Shown here piece after piece: positions 1-10,200 of a stretch of DNA of 60,801 nt. The DNA is taken from contig JABCPU010000395.1 in assembly GCA_016800925.1 (NCBI GenBank), forward strand, positions 1 to 60,801, read 5' to 3'. Origin of the DNA: Suillus spraguei. Its lineage: Eukaryota > Basidiomycota > Agaricomycetes > Boletales > Suillaceae. Within the stretch, counting starts at the first letter, position 1. Every line of letters starts with the position of its first letter. A program made the position numbers and the translations under genes. The notes below the pieces were generated by a model. That model saw nothing but the letters and a program-made list of their open reading frames with translations. It was not told where the DNA came from and ran no database searches.

Positions 1-331
1 TAGACGCTAGTGAACTGCCCTGACTGATTTCAAAGGTTTCGCTTGATTTACTGTTAGTACTAACTAGCCTGAGTCGTGAGCACCGCCTTTGAAAGTGCTG
101 GTTGGCGTTAGGGACGTTCATGCAGCATTCTACCCGTCGTCTATGGCAGCACCGCTTTGGTCAGGTGCCTGAAGAAACTGGTTTGGTTACGCCGTCGCAC
201 GCAGCAGGTTTATGAGTTTGATATGACCGTTCACGCAACCACCTTCGGCTCATCAGCCACAGCTTCTTTCATCTCCTCCACCAGTAAGGTCACATACCTT
301 AACACTATCAAAGCGGCTTCAACAACCTATA

Positions 332-3300
332 CGACAGCGACCACGACCCAAAATACTGCTATTCACGCCCTTTACCCTCCCCAAGGCCGCAGGCCACGTC
401 TCACAGACCCCGCCCAGTTTCAATGCCTCCACAGGCACTCACAGGTACCTCAACTCCAATGTCAAGTTCTTCGGACCGCGAAAGACAGCAGACTACGGAC
501 TCAAGACACCGTCAGATAAGGATGGTTCAACCAGCAAGCAGGGTCGACGCATCATTGGTGACTACACCTTGAACAAGACACTTGGAGCTGGCAGTATGGG
601 GAAGGTTAAGTTGGCTATTCACAATGTTACAGAAGAGAAGGTGTGTACTGTGTTCGTATCGAAATGAATTGTCGTTCGAAACACGCTGGTCGTTCGTAGC
701 TCGCCGTCAAAATCCTCCCCCGAGTATATCCGCAGGCCTCACAGCCAAACGGTTCAAATGCAACTCCAGAAGAGTCGCAAAGCAGGCCTCAAAAGATGCT
801 TCGAAGGAGATACGCACCCTCCGTGAAGCTGCTCTCTCTATGCTTCTCCATCACCCGTACATCTGCGGCATGCGTGAGATGATCGTCCATCAACATCATT
901 ATTACATGGTATTCGAATATGTGAACGGTGGCCAGATGCTCGACTACATTATCAGTCACGGTCGGTTACGGGAACGTGTCGCTCGCAAGTTCGCTCGTCA
1001 AATAGGAAGTGCACTAGATTACTGTCATCGAAATAATGTGGTCCATCGAGGTCTGTGGTTACTGTATCTGGATTGTCTCACATTCTCATTGTCTATCCTG
1101 CAGATCTCAAAATCGAGAACATCCTTATATCTGAAACAGGCAACATCAAGATCATCGACTTTGGCCTGTCTAATCTATACGACCCTGCTTCCACTCTGTC
1201 GACCTTTTGTGGTTCGCTATACTTTGCGGCTCCTGAGCTCCTTAATGCGAAGGTCTACATAGGACCAGAGGTTGATGTATGGAGTTTTGGAGTTGTCCTG
1301 TACGTGCTCGTATGTGGCAAAGTGCCCTTCGACGATCAGAGCATGCCAGCACTGCATGCTAAAATTAACGTGGACTAGTTGAATATCCTGTTTGGTTAAG
1401 CGCAGGTGCGTCAAATTGTGTTGTGAAGCATGTTACTCAATATCAATTCCCCAGAATGCAAGCACTTACTCTCCCGAATGCTTGTCACTAACCCCGCTGT
1501 GCGTGCCTCGCTGACCGAGGTACTTGAGCATCCATGGATGACTCGCGGTTTCAGTGGTCCCCCTGATTCACACATGGTACACCGAGAACCGCTCCGACCT
1601 GATGACCTTGATAAGCAAGTCATCAGAGGCATGAAAGGCTTCGAATTTGGGACTGATGAGGAAATCGAACGAAACCTTCGAAAGGTGCTTGAATCTGACG
1701 GTTATATCCGCGCGGTTCAGGCATGGGAACGCAAGCGCGGTGGTCGTAATGGCGCAAACAACCGTCTCGAGTTCTCTAACTCCTCCCTTGCCATATCCTT
1801 CGATGGATCGGCCACAAATACGCACAAGAATGAGTCTACGATGAGTCCTTCAAAGAAATCGAAACGTTTTTCCGGATTCGACTTTTATCGCCGGAAGCTG
1901 TTCTCCCCTTCCTCATCGCCACCAGCCACTCCTTCTCACTCGCCTCCTACCTCTCAATCGCATCTGTCAATTGGCGATGGTGCGCGCGACCCTCTCGACC
2001 CAACTCAGGGATTCCATCCACTGGTCACAATGTACTACCTCTCCCGCGAAAAGTTGGAGCGGGAACGCGTCTATGGCCCAGGGCGCTTTGCCAGCTCCCA
2101 GCTTTCCGTTCAATCAGCCTCTGCAACCAATGCACCCGCCACTGACGCTTCCGCACTACCTCCCTTTCCGGCTAAGACCCTTACTCAACCTGCTCTTGTC
2201 AAGAAGGAGCAACAGCATCCTGTTACCTCTACATCTGCCAAAGCAGACTACGGCATGCCTCTCCCGCGCCTTCCTGCGCCTGAGACATCGCACTACTCCG
2301 ATATGTCCTACGATGCAGCATCTGCAGCGGCCTCCCCGACCTCTGCCGCATTCCATGGACAAGTGAGAGCGCGTGACTCGGGGTTGCCTCCTCCTGCTAC
2401 GAAGCACGTCGAAATTTCCCAACCGCCCACTCCAACACCAGGGCCAACGTCAACACTTCTGCGTGCTCCACCTGCGTCCACTCATCGCCGCAGTCACAGC
2501 ATGAGCCAACGACCAAGTGCGCTCCGTGGATGGGGTGGAGGGTTTGTCAGTGGTGAAAGTCGTGTAGACGAGCACGGCGAGGAGCAAGGCTTTCATTCGG
2601 CTGGCCTGGAGGGCGAGTTTGCGGAGCAGGATAAAGTTCTGTCTGGGGGGGATCGTGCACATACACATGATGGTCCGTTGTCAGCTGGCGCAACGCTCGT
2701 GCGCAGGTTTGGCACACTTCTGGCTGGGAAGGGCGATGATCATAAACGGAGTACCGGTAAGCGAACGACAATGTTGGGCGGTGTACCATTGCGATCATCG
2801 GGAGATGATGCCGAGAAGGCCATTGAATCGTCTTGGAAGCGGGGTGCAGATGTTGATGTGCGCAGATCCTCCATCGTTGCGCCTCAGCCTATTACTGCTA
2901 GCCAGAGCCAGCCTCTTGGGAACGTGCACAGACGAGCTGCCACGATTCTTGACCCCCAAGGTCGTCAAATGCGGCACGAACGCCGGAGCAGCACTGGTGG
3001 AGCTTTGCTCCCCAGTATCGGTGGCACCATCGGACGACACCGCCGACCATCGACTGGTTATGGGACGAACAACGGACGTCCAACTGGCTTTGGACACACT
3101 GAGAAGGTGGAGGAGAATGCTGAGCAGGAAGCAGTTGATCAGGACGATGGCTTCAAGGACGAGCAGAGTGCACACCACAGCGATAAGGAATTCAAGCCTG
3201 TGCATCTTAAGGGCTGTTCAGGTCAGCGCGAGTCTTGTGTTTATTTGGACAATGCTGAGATGTGCGACAGTGTTGCGACTACTTCTACAAAACCTCCATC

Positions 3301-4119
3301 AGTGCTCAAGGCTGATATCAAGAAGGTTCTGGACCGAATGCAAGTTCAATATCGGGAGACACGGGGTGGTTTTGAATGCATCCATGTGCCTTCCATTGAC
3401 ATTTCGTCTGTGCCCGAATCAACTCAGGTCCAAGGACGCTCTAGCCATCACCGCAGGACTGGTTCTGGTGGCTCCAACGAAACTGGAATTACACCTCGAT
3501 CGCTTGTGAAGAAAGCGTCGAAGATGTCTTTCGGCATGAAGTCTAAGGAGCGGGAAAGGGAAAGGGAGAGCATGAAGGAAAAGGAGCACGAGGCTCCCTT
3601 GGAGAAAGAGCTCCCTCACAGGCCATCGATTGGAACTGCATTAAGTGCCACCCCCAGCAGCGGATCGTCTTCATTCTTCAATGTCTCCTCCAACACTCAC
3701 ACCATTATGGCGGACAATTCTCGGCATCAGGAAGCCAATGTACCTGTGCCGGGTACACCTCATGAAGAGCAACGTGATCCATTCCACTCGCAAACACCGG
3801 TAAAAGCCAAAGTCTTACCGCCCATACCCCGTGACGGGACTGTCACACCACAGCCGCACACTTCCCGACCGGCACCTTTCCCTACCGGTGAAGTCGATCG
3901 TGAAGTATTCGAATCTATCGGTGCCAGTTCACTATCAGTCCGTTTCGAAATCAATATCATTAAGGTATGATATTCCTCGTCATTGTCTCGAACATCTGCC
4001 AAACTTTCCGCTAGGTTCCTTGGCTGCCACTGCATGGCATACAGTTTCGAAGGGCTGGGGGTGATGGCTGGCAATACCAGATGCTTGCCCGGAGAGTTCT
4101 TACCGAGCTTAAGCTATGA
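332..4119 (+). CDS. KIN1/PAR-1/MARK-type Ser/Thr protein kinase (reading frame broken)
   Basis: A cytoplasmic/cortical kinase of the fungal KIN1 family, which acts in polarity and cell-wall control. The catalytic domain starts near 560 with glycine-rich loop GAGSMGKV. It continues with AVKILPR (the VAIK-type lysine), the catalytic loop with HRD split by an intron (D completed after 1103), DFG in [10 protein letters not shown], and an APE-like motif [10 protein letters not shown] long S/T/P-rich linker follows. The C-terminus (about 3300-4119) resembles a KA1 domain and ends [11 protein letters not shown]. Introns that fit are 641-699, 1051-1103, 1406-1454 and 3965-4014. One base is missing near 1366, so the frame stops just before the conserved [11 protein letters not shown] segment. 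A second frame change lies between 724 and 785, explained either by a 62-nt intron or by another lost base. The start codon was not located; the open N-terminal frame is S/P-rich. Family call is firm; functional status is uncertain. Confidence 0.88.
1361..1371 (+). other. single-base frameshift in the KIN1 kinase domain
   Basis: The frame reads HAKIN then V-D-stop. Adding one base to the A run at 1366-1368 restores [15 protein letters not shown], the expected kinase subdomain X/XI sequence, and this runs cleanly into the intron at 1406. No alternative GT-AG intron that I could find repairs the frame. Confidence 0.75.
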
Positions 4120-4781
4120 CTAATCGCCTTCGTTACCACTATTATGATTTGCCTCTTCCAAGGCATCCTCATGCTCAATATTTACATCTTTTGTGAGATA
4201 TCTGTTTTTTATGTTTCTCTCTCTTTTCTAGTTAAAACGGTTTGACGCGACGTGTCACAGGTGTTCTGTTCATACGTTGCCGAAACACTTACTTGCCCGC
4301 TCATTTATCACGTGTATCAATGCTTCTCTCGAGGACGGCAATAATACCTATCTTATATGGTCTTCCACCTTGCTTTGGAAGTACTGTGCAGAACACATTG
4401 CAGAAATTCTTCAAGGATTCGTACTGCCCTCACTTTTGTTATATCACAACGTCTGAACTGCCTTCTCGCTTGAAAGATCCACATTCATTCCCTTCTGTTT
4501 GATTAACTTCGAGACTCTGAACGTGAAGCTACTCCTAATTCAGCCTGTGGTGATGTGAAAAGCTTGGGCGGAACACAAAAAAGGAAAAGTCAAACTTCGC
4601 AACCTGTGCTAGCCTGTGCTGTGTGATCGATCTGGGACAATCAGATATTTATGGCCCTACAGTTTGGTATTGGTAGTAGGTTCATTCAAAAATTCGATCG
4701 AAGCGACAGTCGACTTTTTGAGTAAGTCCAACAATGTAGCACTTTAATACACAACAATAAATAGTTGCACCTAAGATATCA
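4120..4781. other. convergent intergenic region (3' ends of kinase and F-box gene)
   Basis: The kinase and the F-box-like gene converge here. The sequence is T-rich just after the kinase stop and otherwise unremarkable. The short open frame at 4242-4502 shows no recognisable domain and is not supported as a gene. Confidence 0.5.
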
Positions 4782-5999
4782 TTAGGTCAACTTGAGCCTA
4801 GCCATTGGCAAGGATTGTACGGTCTGGAACAACTCTATGACATCATTCCACCCCTCAAGACCCAGCCCTAGCATACCCGGAACCACCCAGGTCAGCAACA
4901 CTCCAGCATCTTTGCAAGCCTCAGCGACACTAGCGAACGGCTCGCTCGTAGTCGCCAACGCCAAATCGGTATCATGCTTGAGAGTTACGGCGAGATGCAA
5001 CAGGTTTCGTGCATTCTCAGATGAGATATATGCGACAAAACGATCCAAAGGAGACAGCAACATTGCTGAAATGGCAAGTCGGCGAAGCGTGCGAGGTAAG
5101 AACGGAAATATGTTTGAACTCGTCGGGGATGCATAGATGAATGTCTCGAGAGCAGTGCAACATTCCAGTGAACGGCATGGATCGAACCTGTGTATCATCA
5201 GGAATCGAAGACGCTCGCCGGTCGAGTCGAATGTGAGTAGAGGTGTGATATCTGGTGGGATACTTTGAAAGCGACTTGGGATGATGACGAGCTTCCTTAG
5301 GGTCTGCCCGCTGTTTGCATCCTCGTCAGGTCCACGCAGAAGGTTAATGACCCCTGGGACTGACAAGTAGGTGCAATGCAAGATGAGGCTGCGAAGGTTT
5401 CCCAGCGGAGTAGATAGTGAATGGTCAGGCCATGCCTCGAAATCCATTATCTCCAAGGTTTCCAGGAACGGCGCAGCGCGCCCCAGAGCATGAAGGAGTA
5501 ATTTGCTACTGTTCCCCACACTTCCTGCTAGCTTGAGAGAACGCAGCGACAGCATGTCAAAGCGCCCAACTTTAGTCGGCAATGAATGGCCAAATATCTT
5601 GTCCATGGCGCCATAAATTTCTACTTTCGCCATTTGCGGCATCGAACTGAAGCAACCGTCCAAGGCGGCGCAAAAATCGTCGCGGTTCAACAGTACTGAA
5701 TCGTCTGTGTCTATTGTGAAGATTACCATGATGCGCGAATAGAAACCAAACTGCCGCAGTATCGAACACAGCCTGAGAATACTCTCATTCAGCCATGGGA
5801 CAATGAGGGTGTGCAACATGATTTCGCGGGTAAAAGTGCACCAAGTACGACAAACCAACGCAAACTGAACGAATGCGCGCAGATCACGTCGATACTGGTG
5901 CCATGACCTATCTATGAATGCCGGTCTGGAGAGTAGAGATGGAGGATTGGGTGAAATGTGTTGTAGAATTGATGGTACGAGCTCGGGGGGTATATCCAT
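4782..5999 (-). CDS. F-box-like / leucine-rich-repeat protein
   Basis: Single-exon protein of about 405 residues. The start at 5999 (MDIPPELVPSIL) is preferred over an upstream ATG at 6119, because F-box-like domains in agaric proteins usually start this way and the extra 40 residues look like untranslated sequence. Residues 1-60 carry the F-box-like signature: PPELV, then an AFVQFALVCRTW segment. The remainder contains spaced leucine-rich segments (SLRSLKLAG, LETLEI, LRSLILHC, LRKLVI, LRRLAI) typical of the substrate-recognition part. Such proteins usually bind Skp1 and act as SCF ubiquitin-ligase adaptors; the substrate here is unknown. Agaricomycetes carry large, variable families of these genes. 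The frame is intact. Confidence 0.75.
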   Translation of the reverse strand: MDIPPELVPSILQHISPNPPSLLSRPAFIDRSWHQYRRDLRAFVQFALVCRTWCTFTREIMLHTLIVPWLNESILRLCSILRQFGFYSRIMVIFTIDTDDSVLLNRDDFCAALDGCFSSMPQMAKVEIYGAMDKIFGHSLPTKVGRFDMLSLRSLKLAGSVGNSSKLLLHALGRAAPFLETLEIMDFEAWPDHSLSTPLGNLRSLILHCTYLSVPGVINLLRGPDEDANSGQTLRKLVIIPSRFQSIPPDITPLLTFDSTGERLRFLMIHRFDPCRSLECCTALETFIYASPTSSNIFPFLPRTLRRLAISAMLLSPLDRFVAYISSENARNLLHLAVTLKHDTDLALATTSEPFASVAEACKDAGVLLTWVVPGMLGLGLEGWNDVIELFQTVQSLPMARLKLT

Positions 6000-7260
6000 T
6001 GTGAACGACCTGTGATGGTTGTAAATACAAAGGGAAATACAACGCGACAATGGAGCTATCGCTACAAGCCCTTTTGCCCGTCGCCTTGGTAGATAGAATA
6101 CGAGCCTGAGGCTCAGCAAGTCACACCTCGATGATCAATATCCCACGAATATTGTCACGGCGTATCATCCAAGATAAGATGCAAGTTGAGGGTTAGACGC
6201 CCATATATGATAACAATATACTATCATGATGGTACGTTATCCCTGACAATCAGTTAGCGCCCTTTTTTGCTCAGCGGGTCATGTATTACATACGTTCCCA
6301 TGATGCTTAGGCTGAAGGGTAATCAGGTGTGGTACCACTGTGACCGGCCAATCTCCCTAGGCAAACACGAGTCGTCGAATGAAGATCTCGGGTCGCCCTC
6401 GCTGGAAGAGCTGCTGTGGACGTACAAGCAAGTATATAAATTCTCACGCACAACTTGTTCCGGGCCGGCATGTCGACAGTGCCGAGTCCTACCAAAGTCG
6501 GTTAGTAAATAAGTTATAACTCTATTCACTATTACTGTGATTCTAATACAATATCGCGACTGAATACCCACCGAGGATTATTGTCCACAGACAGTATCTT
6601 GGGGCGTCACACTAGGTGTAATACCCAGTGCAACCTGGATTCTAGCTAATGCCAGACAGCATGGTTCTCTGCTGTTTTTAGGGGCTACTAAGACTACCAT
6701 CCCGCAGCAAAAGGTCGAGCGTGAGGATTGTTTTAGTTCCAAATGCAGACCCAAGTTGACTCAGACGCATCCACACTGGATGGAGATGTCCGTTCTCAGA
6801 AATGATAACAGCAATACCATTGAAATATTGGGGCTCTTCGAGCACGGGAAATTGAGGGGCGGCGTCAGCTGCTCAATACAAGCATTTCCTGCCATCGATA
6901 CGGCAAAGTCTCTCAGCCCATGTACTTTGGCCAATTAGCTGTTCTATGACGGATGGTAAAAAAGTATATATTGCTTGAGGGGGATGACTAACAATGTCCC
7001 TCCCTCGCGTCGAGTGGACATATCAGGTATGTGTCGACATGAACAGAGGATCATACAATGTACTTTTTTTTCAAGGCAGTTTCATGACCTTCATTCAACA
7101 CAACGCAGGTCCGATTGAGGCTATCGACGTTTAGAGCAGAATATCCTGCACGTTAGATTGCGGGTGAGTGATCCAGTACATATCGCGAGAAGCAGAACGT
7201 TACAGAAGCACGCCATAATAGCATGGCGCCCATGTTTAGCCACTCTTCTCGGATCATATG
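6000..7260. other. intergenic region, no supported gene
   Basis: Spacer between the F-box-like gene and the MITE at 7261. Short open frames at 6267-6571 and 6756-6938 overlap on both strands and show no domain, so I do not call them. Confidence 0.4.
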
Positions 7261-7533
7261 CATCAGGAAATTCACACATTCCTTGACGTGCCCTTATGCA
7301 GACTTATTTACACTTAACTGCCTTGGTGAAATTGAATCTACTTGTCCAAAATTTCAATGTGAGTGAATTCAGAAAAAAAATGTTGAGATATATTAATATA
7401 CATGTTTTATTATATTTCGCACTCAAAAAATATAAGATATGCCAGGTGAATGATGTGAGAGAGAGCAAACAAGTTTTGAGATAAGTGAGTTAAGCTGATT
7501 AAGCACGTCAAGAAATGTGTGAATTTCCTGATG
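7261..7533. mobile_element. MITE, about 273 bp, copy 1
   Basis: The ends form an inverted repeat of about 31 bp: CATCAGGAAATTCACACATT at the left and its near-perfect complement at the right, continuing into CTTGACGTGC. The interior is AT-rich and non-coding. A close copy lies at 58181-58450 inside Helitron copy B. I could not identify a convincing target-site duplication, so the superfamily stays open. Confidence 0.8.
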
Positions 7534-8030
7534 TGAATAAGTTACGGTCAAATCGTCCAGGGCTTAATTAACTACAACCAGGGTATAACAGAACCTGCGC
7601 AATGACACACACCGATAAACTCGCGTCTGTTGTCAGCTGCTGGCTATGTGAAACTTGATGTGTAAGTCCACCGGAGTTGCATTGAAGTTGAAGTACACAT
7701 CCTCTGCATACTCTAAGTCTTGGGATCAACTCGTGAGTGATATCGGAAATATCGAGACGATTTCATCCAACTATTCCGCAGAAAATGCTCACCGTCGTTA
7801 CGACTCGCACCACAACCACTGACCTGGTTACTACTATTTTCTCTGGTTGGTGGGTTTGTCTACCACATCCCCGAAAAATGTACTAAAATTAGACTCGTGA
7901 AGTGTGTCCAACACATTTGAGGCCTGTTACGCACGTGAGCTGGCATATGCAAATCATTTGGCCGCATCCTATACTAGTCATGTATAAAAGCCAACGTACT
8001 CGATTCAGACAACACCATCAAGTTTCGGTC
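7534..8030. other. promoter-side spacer of the secreted-protein gene
   Basis: No coding frame with domain support. It ends with the TATA element listed separately. Confidence 0.4.
7981..7990 (+). promoter_or_regulatory. TATA box of the small secreted protein gene
   Basis: TGTATAAAAG lies about 45 bp upstream of the ATG at 8031. The position fits a short 5' UTR. Confidence 0.55.
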
Positions 8031-8335
8031 ATGACACTTATTACTGTAATCATCAGTGCCACAGCGATGGTCGGCGTAGTTCTCGCGACCAGCGTGCCGA
8101 ACCTACACTGTCCCCCAGGATCATGTGAGCACTTTTGCAGTGCCAACCTTAGACCACATGCTTATGACTATTCACCTATAAAGTGGGGTGCGGGTCGGGC
8201 CCCACTTACAACAACGGCAACGATTTTATATACAAATGCGGAGAGGACGGTTTCATGAACACGTGGTTTCCATGCTCATGCAATGATTGCTGTTATTTCG
8301 ATCACGTTGGTTACGATTTTATCCCCGTCTGCTGA
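8031..8335 (+). CDS. small secreted cysteine-rich protein (81 aa, two exons)
   Basis: Exons 8031-8124 and 8184-8335, joined across a 59-nt GT-AG intron, give an 81-residue protein. The N-terminus MTLITVIISATAMVGVVLA is a good signal peptide with likely cleavage near ATS|VP. The mature chain of about 58 residues contains eight cysteines, including a C-x-C-x2-CC cluster near the C-terminus and a terminal cysteine. It is rich in Gly, Asn, Asp and aromatic residues (GPTYNNGNDF, NTWFP, GYDF). I do not recognise a named family. Length, secretion signal and cysteine content fit the effector-like small secreted proteins of fungi, but no function can be assigned. A TATA box sits just upstream and the gene lies between a MITE and a dispersed repeat. 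Confidence 0.72.
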
Positions 8336-8756
8336 TGAGATTTTGACTTACTTTAAAAACACCACATTGCCTGGGTGAGCCTGGCTTTTCTCATTGTCTT
8401 TCAAGTCCGAGTTACTGATGTTCATATTTTCGCCAGCGTGGAACGACTAGCATGATACGTGCAGGAGCGCATGAAGGAGCGCTATAATTGAGGGTCATGA
8501 TTATCTTCTCGTTATTTAAAGAGTGAAGATACTTTATAGATGTGAAAGTAGGCGACTGACAATGGCCGCATTGTGAGTTTCATGACAACCACAATATTTA
8601 ATTTCACTTGCAGGATGCTTGGAGCATTTCTAACCACCCAGGAGTACTCTGACACATCAGCTTGCTCAGACGCTCTGGTGGGAAGGAAAATAAAAATACG
8701 AAACGCATTTAAAGGATGGGCGAATATATCCTGCAGTCGGTGTGAAATAATACTAT
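8336..8756. other. intergenic spacer
   Basis: Lies between the secreted-protein gene and the dispersed repeat. No supported gene was found. The start of the 8573-9025 open frame runs into the repeat and is antisense to its more coding-like strand. Confidence 0.4.
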
Positions 8757-9656
8757 GTATGGCGAACACATCCTTCTTGCTCATGTGCAGCACCCCGCGC
8801 TTGGCCCACATAACAGCAACCTCATCGAGATCATTAGCTTTGCCTTGTGGTGTTCAAGTGAGAAGGCCAAGTTGCTCAACTAGTAGCCACCACGGTCAGC
8901 ATGTCCCTCGAGGCACAGAGACATGGTTTACGACCAAGTTGTATGCTCGTGTCGAGATCATCGACGCTGCCGTGTTGGCCAAAGCATGCTTAACCTGCTT
9001 GTTGAGCGTTCTGGGACAGTGTTGATCGCCAAGAGGACCTGAGAGCTTGAGGGAGATTCGTCGAAGGCAGATGTCTTCACTGGACGCATCTTTCGGAAGT
9101 GTGTTGCATCCGCCGGTCACATAATCAATATCATTTTCCCCTGCCGCAATGCTACGAAGGTAAGTGCTCTCTGGACAGAGAAACAGTGCGCTCGTAATGC
9201 GAGTCTAGCGGCTTTGTTCCCGACAGAAGGCATCGGAAAAGTATGAGCCATGTATCATCCCCCAGCGAGCAAAAAAAGATCCAATATAACTTTGGAAATG
9301 TATCAGTGAAATGAAGTGAGAAAAAGAAGGCCATACCGACACCAAAAGTACTGCCTTGCAACTTTCTTGTACATGAAAAATCATCCCGTAGCAGATGTAT
9401 GATGTATAACAAGAGTTTCAATTTTGAAGGTTCTTCGATAGAAAATTGCATCACCCAAGGAAATTTCCGTAGGAGAACCTCCAAAATTTTCCCTGAAATG
9501 CGATCAAAGACCTCGTGGTAAGTTAGCCTTCAAACCGTTGAAGAGTCGTCGTTAGTAGATCTGAGACCGCATTAGATTTGAATGATCGATCAGAATAAGC
9601 GGCGTCAATTTGCGAGTCGAGGCAGAGTCTCGGGGCATTAGGGAGACAAGGCCTAA
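8757..9656 (-). repeat. 0.9-kb dispersed repeat, copy 1 (gene-like, unknown)
   Basis: This segment matches 34788-35683 in inverted orientation across about 900 bp. In the minus direction it contains coding-like frames: LLTTTLQR near 9550, MEVLLRKFPWVMQFSIEEPS near 9480, and a Cys-containing stretch ending VVNHVSVPRGTC near 8896. These may be exons of one gene starting at 9738, but I could not join them in frame. No domain was recognised and no terminal inverted repeats were seen. Copy 1 retains CpG sites that copy 2 has lost, so it is the better preserved one. Confidence 0.7.
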
Positions 9657-10200
9657 TGCCCTGTTTGTTTGAGCGCTCACGGCACAACTCACTGACCGAA
9701 ATTATTTTTTTCGGCCAAGTGCACATTTCAGATGTCATCAGCGGAATCTCGATGATGTGCCAGAGAATGCCGAGTCCAAATTAATGATCAAGGTGCTAAT
9801 TTAATTCCGTGATGTACTTTGCAACTTGTGGCGAACGTCCGACTAGGAGGCATCGGTTTAGAGCTCAAGACAAACCCGGAATATCCTGCGCTAACCCTTT
9901 CAGGTATTTTTACCCCTTGCTTCTGGCCAGAGATTCAACCCAACACTGCCATGGTTCAAAGGTTCCTATGTACACCTCGGGGGTAGTAGTAGTTCGAGTC
10001 AAGATATTTGGGATCAATGGTATCGTCTAAGTGCATAAGATTCTGAAACAGAACACATGAATGATTAAATATACAATGTACAGTAGTGAGAGCAAGATCA
10101 TGAATACAGCACCGCTGTATAACCAAAGAACCCAATCATGGAAGAGAAATTTGGCAGTCTTGATGACGTTATATCACCAAAGGTCCTCCAGACGAAAAAG
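9657..10200. other. intergenic region
   Basis: Downstream of the transcription factor gene. Nothing was recognised beyond the possible 5' end of the repeat-borne gene (ATG at 9738, minus strand). Confidence 0.4.

Noticed and set aside
724..785. second KIN1 frameshift
   Set aside because: Not claimed outright: a 62-nt GT-AG intron (724-785) also restores the frame, giving [17 protein letters not shown] recall related kinases having an insert here, so either reading is possible.
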